From Gardnerella kenyensis (GTDB taxonomy: Bacteria > Actinomycetota > Actinomycetes > Actinomycetales > Bifidobacteriaceae), in NCBI GenBank assembly GCA_003585735.1, contig NQOH01000005.1, forward strand, positions 10,008 through 45,380: a stretch of 35,373 bases of DNA, written 5' to 3'. The notes below the pieces were generated by a model. That model did no database searches. It saw only the letters and a program-made list of their open reading frames with translations, and was not told the origin of the DNA. Every line of letters begins with the position of its first letter. Position 1 is the first letter of the stretch. Below, in pieces: positions 1 through 8,703 of this stretch. A program made the translations under genes and the position numbers.

Positions 1-578
1 TCGAAATTCTTCTGTACGAAAGGAATGTTACCGAAGAAATAGCCAAGTAATGTAAAAAGTGACGACCATATAATGCCGCCAAGAATAGAAAATGGCGTGA
101 AACGAACCCATCGCATTCCGGAAACTCCCGAAATAAAAGGCATAAATGTGCGAATAAATGGGAAGAATCGGCCTAAGAACACTGCTAATGGACCCCACTT
201 TTCAATCATGGCTTCAGTTTTTGCAACGCGTTCTGGAGTAAGAGCTTTTACTTTGCCTGATTCTACAATGCGGCGGCCAAAGAAGTGTCCAATAAAGTAA
301 TTGCATTGATCGCCAATAATTGGAGCAATCCATACTACTAAAAGAAGAAGCGGCAGAGGCAACGCGCTGTGCCCGGTTTGTGCATCCGGAGCTGCGAAGA
401 AGCCGGCCGCAAAAAGCAACGAATCTCCCGGCAAAAATGGGAAGAATACTACGCCTGTTTCAATAAAAACAATGAGAAAAATAAGTCCCAATGCTGGCGC
501 TGTACCCATTGCAATCCAACTTGCAATAGCGGAACGTGGATCCTTAAGTAAGTTGACAATAAAATGAATAAATCCCAT
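1..578 (-). CDS. DedA family membrane protein (3' end outside window)
   Basis: The reverse strand is open from an ATG at 578-576 to the window edge, giving 192 residues without a stop. Residues 40-55 carry the DedA signature, E-T-G followed by FFPFLPGDSLLF. Residues 137-151 read GRFFPFIRTFMPFIS, the second conserved re-entrant motif, and hydrophobic stretches fit several membrane segments. DedA (SNARE-associated/VTT) proteins are polytopic inner-membrane proteins linked to lipid carrier or phospholipid translocation and membrane homeostasis; the substrate here cannot be read from sequence. An AGGA ribosome-binding site lies just upstream on the minus strand. The gene is divergent from the membrane protein at 809. 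Only the C-terminal few dozen residues are missing. Confidence 0.9.
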   Translation of the reverse strand, partial: MGFIHFIVNLLKDPRSAIASWIAMGTAPALGLIFLIVFIETGVVFFPFLPGDSLLFAAGFFAAPDAQTGHSALPLPLLLLVVWIAPIIGDQCNYFIGHFFGRRIVESGKVKALTPERVAKTEAMIEKWGPLAVFLGRFFPFIRTFMPFISGVSGMRWVRFTPFSILGGIIWSSLFTLLGYFFGNIPFVQKNF

Positions 579-808
579 GATATCCTGTCGTAAATTCTGC
601 GGGTATTATGCCGCTTGTTAAACAAAGTGAAGGCAAATGCCACTGATAAGAGCCTAGCAGTCGGCATAAACGGCAAAAACATGTGTTGCACGCTATTTGT
701 TGCGCGCGTTATAGCATACAATACTAAAGTAGTGCGTAATATTGAAGTGTTTAATAATTTGAGAAAAATCTAGCGAAGACTGTAAGAAAGTTGTAAGAAA
801 GGTAACTC

Positions 809-1612
809 ATGACGTTAAACGATAAGCGTGATTCAGATCCTCAAAGTTTTGCTCCGCTTAAGCAAAGAAAACGTCCTAGTGCTGCAAATGCTAGTGCTGT
901 AAATGCTAAAGCTGCAAGTGACAATAGTTCTAAAGCTGCTTCTGAAGCTACTACTAAAACTGTTACTAAAACTGTTACTAAAACCGTAGAGAGCAAAGTT
1001 GCTAGTGAGTATTTAAGCTCAGATTTACCTGAAACCGATTTATCAATTGCTGATTTTTCTCGTAAACATGCGAATCCTAAGCGTTGGTGGTTTTATTTAG
1101 GAGTTTTGCTTGTTGCTATTGTGATTCCATACTGGATTGGACGCACTCTTGCTGTTCAATACACTTCTTGGGTTGTGTCTCATTGCGCTGGATTGTCTCC
1201 ACAAGGCGTTGTGTTTATTTCTTGGGTTGTAACTGTAGCTGCTTTTACAAGTCTTGCCATGGCTCTTATTGAATCTAATCGTTGGATTTGGCGTTTTGTT
1301 TTCCTGGTATTTCTTGCTTTAGAGCAGCTTATTGCAGGCTTGTGCATGCTGAGTATGAGTTTTTGGTATTCAACTTACGTAGTTTATGGATCTTCTGCAG
1401 GTCTTGCAAATGCTGCAAACTTAGGTATTATTTCCGCAGGTTTTGCAGTTGCTGCTTTTGCGATTATTTTCGTTGGATTACTTGTAATTATTCCTAAAAA
1501 ATCTCCGCTTAATGTTCTAACTCGCAGCTGGGCATCATTTATTATGTTTTATGTTGTTGAGGTTTTGGCAATAGTGGTAGTTCTTTTTGGCGGTTTTATG
1601 ACTGCAATGTAG
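809..1612 (+). CDS. hypothetical membrane protein with Ala/Ser/Thr-rich N-terminus
   Basis: A 267-residue protein I do not recognise. The first 90 residues are hydrophilic and low complexity, rich in Ala, Ser, Lys and Thr, with a TKTV repeat at about 49-60. About five hydrophobic helices follow (roughly 95-112, 133-153, 160-184, 205-228 and 241-263), so it is probably an integral membrane protein with a cytoplasmic N-terminal tail. The ATG is preceded by AGAAAGG with good spacing. It lies upstream of rpsO with its own downstream spacer, so co-transcription is uncertain. No catalytic motif is visible. Confidence 0.7.
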   Translation: MTLNDKRDSDPQSFAPLKQRKRPSAANASAVNAKAASDNSSKAASEATTKTVTKTVTKTVESKVASEYLSSDLPETDLSIADFSRKHANPKRWWFYLGVLLVAIVIPYWIGRTLAVQYTSWVVSHCAGLSPQGVVFISWVVTVAAFTSLAMALIESNRWIWRFVFLVFLALEQLIAGLCMLSMSFWYSTYVVYGSSAGLANAANLGIISAGFAVAAFAIIFVGLLVIIPKKSPLNVLTRSWASFIMFYVVEVLAIVVVLFGGFMTAM

Positions 1613-1626
1613 CAGTTGCTTTTGAA

Positions 1627-1661
1627 AGTAAGTAAAAGTAAGTAAAAGTAAGTAAAAATAA
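1627..1661. repeat. short 10-bp tandem repeat upstream of rpsO
   Basis: About three and a half copies of AGTAAGTAAA-like units (period 10, last copy degenerate) occupy the spacer just after the membrane protein stop. This is a simple-sequence repeat; no function is assigned. Confidence 0.75.
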
Positions 1662-1769
1662 GTTGTTTGTGCGTAGTTGTATTATAGAAATTCGGCGTGT
1701 AACGCCCGCGGATTCACAAGCGCTATAACAAAGGTTATGGCACCGCGCAGTGATATTAAGGAGGACGCC

Positions 1770-2039
1770 GTGGCATTAACGGCTGAAGATAAGAAGAATA
1801 TTATCAACGAATACGCGACGCACGAGGGTGACACGGGTTCCCCAGAAGTGCAGGTTGCTTTGCTTAGCAAGCGCATTGCTGACCTTACTGAGCACTTGAA
1901 GGAGCACAAGCACGATCATCATTCTCGTCGTGGTTTGTTGCTCATGGTTGGTGATCGTCGCCGCCTTCTCGATTACTTGAAGCGCGTGGACATCAACCGT
2001 TATCGTTCTTTGATTGAGCGACTCGGCTTGCGTCGATAG
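1770..2039 (+). CDS. rpsO: 30S ribosomal protein S15
   Basis: An 89-residue S15, the usual bacterial length, binding 16S rRNA in the small-subunit platform. The family core is visible in H-E-G-D-T-G-S-P-E-V-Q and in HDHHSRRGLLLMVGDRRRLL. The start is taken as GTG at 1770 rather than the upstream in-frame ATG at 1677. A strong AAGGAGG at 1758-1764 precedes GTG with 5-nt spacing, and the resulting protein begins MALTAEDK like other actinobacterial S15 proteins. It is followed by its own terminator and then pnp, the common S15-PNPase order. Confidence 0.97.
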   Translation: MALTAEDKKNIINEYATHEGDTGSPEVQVALLSKRIADLTEHLKEHKHDHHSRRGLLLMVGDRRRLLDYLKRVDINRYRSLIERLGLRR

Positions 2040-2047
2040 TCTTTCTT

Positions 2048-2074
2048 AGCCCGGGCTTAAGCTCGGGCTTTTGT
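2048..2074 (+). terminator. rpsO intrinsic terminator
   Basis: A 9-bp stem (AGCCCGGGC with GCTCGGGCT, one G-U pair) closes a TTAA loop and is followed by TTTTGTAT. It lies 9 bases after the rpsO stop, so pnp probably needs read-through or its own promoter. Confidence 0.9.
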
Positions 2075-2143
2075 ATAGTACATAATTGAAAGCATAATTA
2101 AAGATTGAAGCATAACTGAAGATTGAAGCATAATTTAATACGG

Positions 2144-2275
2144 ATGATTGAAGTAACCGAAACAAAAAACACTACGAAATATTGGCGTAACGCAAGTGTT
2201 GCAAAGATTGCAAATATTCGCATTGATGGTAATAGTGCGAAGTTGCCAATGTTATTACGCATGTTGGTTGATTAG
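2144..2275 (+). CDS. possible 43-codon small ORF ahead of pnp
   Basis: ATG at 2144 opens a 43-residue reading frame (MIEVTETKNTTKYWRN...) ending in TAG 24 bases before the pnp GTG. It has no good Shine-Dalgarno sequence and no family I recognise. It could be a leader peptide, a remnant or chance. The preceding bases (about 2088-2137) hold imperfect repeats of AGCATAAYTGAAGATTGA-like sequence. Confidence 0.25.
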   Translation: MIEVTETKNTTKYWRNASVAKIANIRIDGNSAKLPMLLRMLVD

Positions 2276-2299
2276 GTAAGTTAAGAAAAGGAGGAACCC

Positions 2300-5101
2300 G
2301 TGGAGGGTCCCGAAATTAAGGCTGTAGAAGCCGTTATTGATAATGGTTCATTTGGTAAGCGCACGCTGCGCTTTGAAACTGGTCGCCTTGCTCAGCAAGC
2401 TGATGGTGCTGTTGCTGCATATTTGGATGACGATTCCATGATTTTGTCGACGACGACTGCAGGATCTAGCCCGAAGGAAAATTACGACTTCTTCCCATTA
2501 ACTGTTGATGTAGAAGAAAAAATGTACGCTGCTGGAAAGATTCCAGGATCTTTCTTCCGCAGGGAAGGTCGTCCTTCTAATGAGGCAACGTTGGCATGCC
2601 GCATTATTGACCGCCCGTTGCGACCACTGTTCCCACACACTCTTCGTAACGAAGTTCAGGTTGTGGAAACTGTTTTGTCTATTAATCCGGACGATGCTTA
2701 TGACGTTATTGCTTTGAATGCTGCGTCTGCATCAACTATGATTTCTGGTTTGCCATTTGAAGGGCCAGTTTCTGGCGTCCGTTTGGCTTTGATCGACGGT
2801 CAGTGGGTTGCTTTCCCACGTTGGAGCGAACGCGAACGCGCAGTGTTTGAGATTGTGGTTGCTGGCCGCGTAATCGACAACGGTGATGTTGCAATCGCAA
2901 TGATTGAGGCTGGAGCTGGTAAGAACGCTTGGAATTTGATTTACAACGAGGGTCAAACTAAGCCAGATGAGGAAGTTGTTGCCGGCGGTTTGGAAGCTGC
3001 TAAGCCATTCATTAAGGTAATTTGCGATGCTCAAAACGAGTTGAAGCGTATTGCAGCTAAGGAAACTAAGGAATTCCAGCTATTCCCAGAGTATACTGAC
3101 GAACTTTACGCTCGCATTGACGAGATTGCGCATGCTGATTTGAACGAGGCTCTTTCTATTGCAGAAAAGCTTCCTCGTCAAGACCGCATTGCGGAAATTA
3201 AGGAAAATGTGCGCGAAACAATTGCGCAAGAGTTCACTGATATGGACGAAGCTGAGAAGGAAAAGGAACTCGGCAACGCCTTCAAGGAATTGCAGCGTCA
3301 GATTGTTCGTCGTCGTATTTTGACTGAGGATTATCGTATTGACGGCCGCGGTTTGCGCGATATTCGTACGCTTTCTGCTGAAGTTGATATTGTTCCTCGC
3401 GTTCACGGTTCTGCACTTTTCCAGCGTGGTGAAACTCAGATTCTTGGTGTTACTACTTTGAATATGTTGAAGATGGAACAGCAAGTTGATGCGCTTTCTG
3501 GTCCACAAACCAAGCGCTACATGCACAACTACGAAATGCCTCCATACTCCACTGGTGAAACTGGTCGCGTTGGTTCTCCAAAGCGTCGCGAAATTGGTCA
3601 CGGTGCTTTGGCAGAGAAGGCTTTGGTGCCTGTGTTGCCAAGTCGTGAAGAGTTCCCGTACGCTATTCGTCAGGTTTCTGAGGCTATTGGTTCCAACGGT
3701 TCTACTTCTATGGGTTCCGTGTGCGCTTCTACGCTTTCCTTGCTTGCCGCAGGCGTGCCTTTGAAGGCTCCGGTTGCTGGTATTGCTATGGGATTGGTTT
3801 CTGGCGATGTTGATGGAAAGCACATCTTTAAGACCTTAACCGATATTCTCGGTGCAGAAGATGCTTTTGGAGATATGGACTTCAAGGTTGCTGGTACTTC
3901 CGAGTTTATTACCGCTTTGCAGCTTGATACTAAGCTTGATGGTATTCCAGCTGATATTTTGGCTGCCGCTTTGCAGCAGGCTCACGAAGCTCGTACAACT
4001 ATTCTTGAGGTTATTAACGAGTGCATTGATTGCCCAGCAGAAATGAGCCCATTTGCTCCACGAATTATTACCACTACTATTCCTGTGGATAAGATTGGTG
4101 AAGTAATTGGCCCTAAGGGCAAGATGATTAACCAAATTCAGGAAGATACTGGTGCTGAGATTGCTATTGAGGATGACGGCACAGTTTATATTGCTTCCGA
4201 AGGTGGAGAAGCTGCTCAGAAAGCAAAGGAAATCATCGATTCTATTGCTAATCCTCATATTCCAAAAGCTGGCGAAACTTTCACTGGTAAAGTTGTGAAA
4301 ACTACAAGCTTTGGTGCTTTTGTGAATTTGACTCCTGGCACCGATGGCTTATTGCATATTTCGCAAATTCGCAATTTGGCTAATGGCGAACGTATTGACA
4401 CAGTTGAGGATGTGCTTAAGGAAGGCGATGATGTTGAGGTTATCGTACAAAGCGTAGATGAGCGCGGTAAGATTTCCTTAGCAATTCCAGGATTTGAGAA
4501 TCAGGAATCTTCGGCTCCAGCTCCTCGCGAAAATCGCGGACGTGGTTCGCGCGACGATCGTGACAGCCGCGGTGATTATCGTGGACGTGCACGTCGTGAC
4601 GACCGCGATGACCGCGATGACCGCGATGATAGAGATCGTGCGGATCGTGACGATCGTACTCGCCGTCGTATGCGCGATGATCGCGATGATCGTGACCGTG
4701 CGGATCGCGACGAGCGTGATAATCGTTACGATCGCGACAATCGCGACAGCCGCTACGAAGACCGTAACGTGCGTCGTGACGACCGTCGCTCGGATCGTGA
4801 CGATCGTTACAATGACAACGATTTTGACGATCGTCCTCGCCGCAACTTGCGCCGTGACGACCGCTATGACAATCGTGACGATCGTGATTCTCGCGACAAT
4901 CGCGACAGCCGCGACAATCGCGACGATCGCAGCGAACGCACAACTCGCAGGTCTACAGAAAACCGCCGTGGCTTAGATCGAAACCCACGATACGCTGCAG
5001 ACGACAATCACTACGACGAATATCGTTCAGCTCGCGAAGAGCGTACAGAGCGTCCTCGTCGTCGCGTACGCCGCGATTTTGATCCATTCGAGGAAGATTA
5101 A
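2300..5101 (+). CDS. pnp: polyribonucleotide nucleotidyltransferase (PNPase) with long Arg/Asp-rich tail
   Basis: PNPase degrades RNA 3'-5' phosphorolytically, releasing nucleoside diphosphates, and can add 3' tails. Visible in order are an N-terminal RNase PH domain (about 12-150), a helical linker, a second RNase PH domain (about 345-560, with FQRGETQ and the SNGSTSMGSVCAS stretch), a KH domain (about 590-650, GPKGK loop) and an S1 domain (about 657-730, GKVVKTTSFGAFV). Residues 742-930 are an extension made mostly of Arg, Asp and Asn in RDDRDDRD-like runs, which brings the protein to 933 residues against roughly 700-750 for the core enzyme. GTG at 2300 is supported by AAAAGGAGG just upstream. 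The tail may bind RNA or partner proteins, which is inference. Confidence 0.97.
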   Translation: MEGPEIKAVEAVIDNGSFGKRTLRFETGRLAQQADGAVAAYLDDDSMILSTTTAGSSPKENYDFFPLTVDVEEKMYAAGKIPGSFFRREGRPSNEATLACRIIDRPLRPLFPHTLRNEVQVVETVLSINPDDAYDVIALNAASASTMISGLPFEGPVSGVRLALIDGQWVAFPRWSERERAVFEIVVAGRVIDNGDVAIAMIEAGAGKNAWNLIYNEGQTKPDEEVVAGGLEAAKPFIKVICDAQNELKRIAAKETKEFQLFPEYTDELYARIDEIAHADLNEALSIAEKLPRQDRIAEIKENVRETIAQEFTDMDEAEKEKELGNAFKELQRQIVRRRILTEDYRIDGRGLRDIRTLSAEVDIVPRVHGSALFQRGETQILGVTTLNMLKMEQQVDALSGPQTKRYMHNYEMPPYSTGETGRVGSPKRREIGHGALAEKALVPVLPSREEFPYAIRQVSEAIGSNGSTSMGSVCASTLSLLAAGVPLKAPVAGIAMGLVSGDVDGKHIFKTLTDILGAEDAFGDMDFKVAGTSEFITALQLDTKLDGIPADILAAALQQAHEARTTILEVINECIDCPAEMSPFAPRIITTTIPVDKIGEVIGPKGKMINQIQEDTGAEIAIEDDGTVYIASEGGEAAQKAKEIIDSIANPHIPKAGETFTGKVVKTTSFGAFVNLTPGTDGLLHISQIRNLANGERIDTVEDVLKEGDDVEVIVQSVDERGKISLAIPGFENQESSAPAPRENRGRGSRDDRDSRGDYRGRARRDDRDDRDDRDDRDRADRDDRTRRRMRDDRDDRDRADRDERDNRYDRDNRDSRYEDRNVRRDDRRSDRDDRYNDNDFDDRPRRNLRRDDRYDNRDDRDSRDNRDSRDNRDDRSERTTRRSTENRRGLDRNPRYAADDNHYDEYRSAREERTERPRRRVRRDFDPFEED

Positions 5102-5159
5102 TCGCATAAAATTATCGAAAATAAATACTAATCGATAATAAATAAATTAATAATTTACG

Positions 5160-5200
5160 AAATGCCTTCAAATTGCTTTTGCGTTTGGAGGCATTTTAAA
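5160..5200 (+). terminator. pnp terminator hairpin
   Basis: Arms AAATGCCTTCAAA and TTTGGAGGCATTT form a 13-bp stem (one G-U pair) around an 11-nt loop, followed by only one further T. The A-rich/T-rich ends could make it bidirectional. It lies between the pnp stop and the reductase start. Confidence 0.75.
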
Positions 5201-5222
5201 ACTGTTTAAAATAAGGAAAAAT

Positions 5223-6086
5223 ATGGTAATGCATCGCGATTTAGGCTCGTTTAATACAACAGCTATTGGTTTTGGCGAAATGCCTTTAACAATTGAGAAT
5301 AATCTTGGCCACGATATGGGAATCGAAACAATTCATGCAGCTCTCGACGCAGGCTGCACCCATATTGACACAGCTTGGGCATATTACTGCTCCGGAGGCG
5401 AAGAGCAAACCGGCGAAAAGCTTGTTCACGAAGCTTTAAGCACTTGGAAAGGCGATAAATCTTCTATTTTAGTTGCAACAAAAGTTGGGCATTTCCGTAA
5501 CTTTACGGATGGCCGCCCAACGTGGGGCAAAGATGGCAAGCCTGAGCATTTAATTCGCCACGCAAAAGAGTCAGCTATGGTACTCGGCGTAGACACTATT
5601 GATTTGCTTTACTTCCACAGGCCGGATCCAGAAGTGCCATACAACGAATCTATTGAAGCAATGCAACAGCTGCTTGACGAAGGCGTTGCTCGCGAAATTG
5701 GCATTTCTAACGCTTCTGTGGAACAGATTGATATTGCTCGCAACATTTTAGGAAATAAGTTAGTTGCCGTGCAAAATCAGTATTCGCCGGTTCATTTAGA
5801 AAACGAAGATACGTTGCAATATTGCGAAAAGCTTGGAATTGCTTTCGTATGCTGGAGCCCGTTAGGTGGATTCCGCCATCCGTATGACGATCATCTTTTT
5901 GACCCATTCCGCAAAGTAGCTGATGCTCACGGCGTAAGCTACCAGCAGGTTGTTTTGGCGTGGGAACTTGCAAAAGGTGAGCACGTATTTGTGATTCCTG
6001 GAGCTCATAGGCCAGCTACTATTTTGGACAGCTTAAAAGCTTCAGATTTGCAATTAAGCGATGAAGAATTGGCTTATTTGGGATGA
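5223..6086 (+). CDS. aldo/keto reductase
   Basis: A 287-residue (beta/alpha)8 NADPH-dependent oxidoreductase. The catalytic tetrad is visible as Asp49 and Tyr54 (HIDTAWAY), Lys87 (VATKVG) and His132 (LLYFHRPDP). The cofactor-binding end of the barrel is represented by VIPGAHRP near residue 260. The physiological carbonyl substrate cannot be deduced. ATG at 5223 follows AAGGA; a second ATG two codons later is possible. It sits after the pnp terminator and 13 bp upstream of the PgeF-like gene, so the two may be co-transcribed. Some family members are slightly longer, and this one ends soon after the cofactor-binding region. Confidence 0.9.
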   Translation: MVMHRDLGSFNTTAIGFGEMPLTIENNLGHDMGIETIHAALDAGCTHIDTAWAYYCSGGEEQTGEKLVHEALSTWKGDKSSILVATKVGHFRNFTDGRPTWGKDGKPEHLIRHAKESAMVLGVDTIDLLYFHRPDPEVPYNESIEAMQQLLDEGVAREIGISNASVEQIDIARNILGNKLVAVQNQYSPVHLENEDTLQYCEKLGIAFVCWSPLGGFRHPYDDHLFDPFRKVADAHGVSYQQVVLAWELAKGEHVFVIPGAHRPATILDSLKASDLQLSDEELAYLG

Positions 6087-6099
6087 AAGAAAGCAAAAT

Positions 6100-7065
6100 A
6101 TGCAACAAACAAGCGTAACAGGTATGCCTCTTCCTCATGAAGACGAAGAAGGCACACCAATTCCTGTAACTATTCCAGTGGCATTGGGTGCTAGAACTCA
6201 TGCTGTTTTTACTACAAGACTAGGTGGAATTTCTGAAGGAGCTTTTGCTTCGCTTAATTTGGGCGGACGCGCAGAAGATAGTGCGGAAGCTGTTGCTAGT
6301 AATCGCGCATCTTTGCAGCGAGCATTGCAAGCGGACTTGTCTTTGGTTGCTCAAGTGCATGGAAGAGAAGTTTTTGATGCGGATACTGTAGTTGATTCAT
6401 GGAATACTTCTTACGGATTCGACGCAACCGGTTTCGCAGATTCTAAATTGCGTATTGAATCAGATGCACAAGTTTCTACAGCTTGCTCGCTTGCTTTGGG
6501 AATGTTTGCAGCCGACTGCTTGCCTGTTTTACTTGCGGATGACGAAGCTGGAGTTATTGCTGCAGCGCATTGCGGCAGAAAAGGCTTAATGGCTGGAGTT
6601 CTTGATGCAACTATTGAAGCAATGTGCGAAAAAGGCGCTGAACGCTCGCGCATAGATGCGGTTTTAGGCCCGTGCATTTGCGCAGACTGCTACGAAGTTG
6701 GCGAAAGTATTGCGTGCGATTTTGAAAAACGATACCCACAAACCGTCACAAAAACTCGTTTTGGCGGCTTAGGTATTGATATTGCGGAAGCTGCACGAAT
6801 CGACTTAGCGCTTGCAGGAGTTGCAAATATTGTTGACGCGCTGCCTCGAGTTACTGCAGCTACGCAATATTTGCAGGAAGATGAGGAATTGCGCACAATT
6901 TGCGAAGTAGACGGTGAAGGAGCATCTTTGCCAGAACGTTTGCAAAATTTGCAAAACCCAATGTGCACTTTGGAAAATCCTTTGTGGTATTCGCATAGAC
7001 GCGCGCAACTTGCAGGAAAATCGCATGAAGGAAGACTGCTAGCTTTAGTAATTAAAGATAAATAA
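6100..7065 (+). CDS. pgeF: laccase-domain protein (PgeF/YfiH family)
   Basis: A 321-residue member of the YfiH/PgeF family (Cu-oxidase_4). Family members have been described as peptidoglycan-editing factors and as purine nucleoside phosphorylase/adenosine deaminase-like enzymes. Visible motifs are TTRLGGIS and SLNLGG near the N-terminus, QVHGREV, ADCLPVLLAD with the metal-site Cys, AAHCGRKG with the metal-site His, and LGPCICADCYEVG. In most relatives I know the His motif reads HAGWRG, so HCGRKG is a variant. ATG at 6100 is preferred over the upstream in-frame ATG at 6061, which would overlap the reductase; GAAAGAAAG precedes 6100. About 110 bases lie between inner motifs and the YSHRR C-terminal motif. 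Confidence 0.85.
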   Translation: MQQTSVTGMPLPHEDEEGTPIPVTIPVALGARTHAVFTTRLGGISEGAFASLNLGGRAEDSAEAVASNRASLQRALQADLSLVAQVHGREVFDADTVVDSWNTSYGFDATGFADSKLRIESDAQVSTACSLALGMFAADCLPVLLADDEAGVIAAAHCGRKGLMAGVLDATIEAMCEKGAERSRIDAVLGPCICADCYEVGESIACDFEKRYPQTVTKTRFGGLGIDIAEAARIDLALAGVANIVDALPRVTAATQYLQEDEELRTICEVDGEGASLPERLQNLQNPMCTLENPLWYSHRRAQLAGKSHEGRLLALVIKDK

Positions 7066-7199
7066 TTTAGTAAGTTATAAAGCATGCAAAAAACGTTCGC
7101 AACACACGAGTATTTTGCGCACTTAAGTGATAGCGTTGATGCTGATGGTGTGTGCACAGCGGTCGGTGCAGCTGTGCGGGGGCTTGTGAAAGGAATATT

Positions 7200-8603
7200 A
7201 TGGTAGCGGATTTATTCCCAACCGCTCTGCGTGGGTACGATAAAGACAAGGTAAACGAAGCCTTTGCAAACTATGAGCGCACTATTTCGCGATTGCGTGA
7301 ACAAGTGCGTTCTAGCGATGAATCTATTTTGCAATTACAAGCACAATTGCAAGAAGAAAAAAATAATGTAAAACGCGCAAAAAGCGGAAATACTTTCGCA
7401 TCTTTGGGCGCGAATGCGCAACAATTACTGGCTTCTGCAGAACAAACAAGTGCGCAATTACTTGAACGTGCTAAGCAGGATGCTGCATCAATCAAGAAGA
7501 ATGCACAAGCACAAGCTGGAACGTTACTTAATAACGCAAAGCTAGATGCAGCGCATTTAATGCAAGAAGCTAAAACTAAAGCCGACACAATGCTTTCAAA
7601 CGCTACGCAAAAGTCGACTCAAATGATGCAAGCAGCTCAAGAAGATTCTGCGCGTTTGCGTGATACTACAGCAAAAGATGTGCAAGCACAAAAAGATGCT
7701 GCAGAATTAGCTTTGCAAAATGCTCACGAAGAACACACTAAGCGTATGGCTTCAGAGCGAGCTCAGCAAGAAAGCAGTATTTCGCAACTTAAGTCGGAAG
7801 CTGCTCAAAAAATTGCAGAACAGCGTGCTGCAGCAAACGAAGAAATTGCTCGTGCTAAAGCCGAAACAAATGATCAAATTGAATCTGCTCTTGCCGAGGC
7901 AAATAAGAAGCTGGCTGATATGCGTGAGCATGCTTCTAAGATGATGGCAGATGCTCAGCGTAAGGCTGGAGAAATTACGGATGCAGCTAGCGCGAAGGCT
8001 CAGGAAATTGCTGATGATGCTCAAGTTGAGCGCACTCGCACATTAAGCCAGGTTAGTGCTGAAGTTGAGCAAATTCGTGCAGATATTGCTTCCCAGCAAG
8101 AAGAAGCTACGAAGAAGGTTGATGCGTTACTTTCTGGCTTGAAAGAAAAGGAAAGTGCAGCTCAGGAAGAAGCAGATGCTTTGGTTGCGCGCGCAAAAAC
8201 TGTGCATCAGGAAGCTGATGATTATGCTGCGCAAACGCATAAGGCTGCTGACGATCAGGCTGCGGAAATTGTGCGCAAAGCTATGCAAGAAGCTACTGCT
8301 CAAGTTGAAGAGCGTAGGGCTGCGGCACAGCAGGAGCTTGATGGAATGACTGCGCGTTTGAGCCAGTTGCAGCATCGCGAAGCAACTATTACTCAGCGCG
8401 TTACAGAATTGCGCTCGCTGTTTGCTAATGCGTTCTCCGGATTCGATTTTGGCGACGTTCAACAGTCTCAGCCGGTTAATCAGGCTTCTGACGATGGTGA
8501 CGATTCGTCTGATGCGCAATCTTCTGCAGATGCAAAACAAGCTCAGCGCGAGGTTCAAGCTGCTTTGGCGGAATCTGCTGAAAGTGCGGACGATGCTGAA
8601 TAG
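7200..8603 (+). CDS. DivIVA-domain coiled-coil protein
   Basis: A 467-residue protein. The first 25 residues (FPTALRGYDKDKVNEAF) match the DivIVA N-terminal membrane-binding motif, in which a conserved GYD precedes a coiled coil. The rest, about 30-420, is an almost unbroken Ala/Gln/Glu/Lys heptad-rich coiled coil, ending in an acidic Ser/Asp/Ala tail. In Actinobacteria such proteins (DivIVA/Wag31, Scy, FilP) mark curved membrane and organise polar growth or septation; a cell-pole or division scaffold role here is inference. ATG at 7200 with AAAGGA six bases upstream is chosen over the upstream in-frame start at 7152. It is too long for the usual short DivIVA, so it is more Scy-like in build. 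Confidence 0.8.
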   Translation: MVADLFPTALRGYDKDKVNEAFANYERTISRLREQVRSSDESILQLQAQLQEEKNNVKRAKSGNTFASLGANAQQLLASAEQTSAQLLERAKQDAASIKKNAQAQAGTLLNNAKLDAAHLMQEAKTKADTMLSNATQKSTQMMQAAQEDSARLRDTTAKDVQAQKDAAELALQNAHEEHTKRMASERAQQESSISQLKSEAAQKIAEQRAAANEEIARAKAETNDQIESALAEANKKLADMREHASKMMADAQRKAGEITDAASAKAQEIADDAQVERTRTLSQVSAEVEQIRADIASQQEEATKKVDALLSGLKEKESAAQEEADALVARAKTVHQEADDYAAQTHKAADDQAAEIVRKAMQEATAQVEERRAAAQQELDGMTARLSQLQHREATITQRVTELRSLFANAFSGFDFGDVQQSQPVNQASDDGDDSSDAQSSADAKQAQREVQAALAESAESADDAE

Positions 8604-8703
8604 TGCTGAAAGTGCAGAATAGAAAGAAAATTAGTAAAATAAATTTTCTAACTAAATTTTCTAATTAAATTTAAGTAAATAATTAATAGGAAAGGTAAGA
8701 ATA

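Noticed and set aside
4440..4976. Open frames on both strands over the PNPase tail
   Set aside because: They arise from the triplet-repetitive Arg/Asp codons; composition is unlike real proteins.
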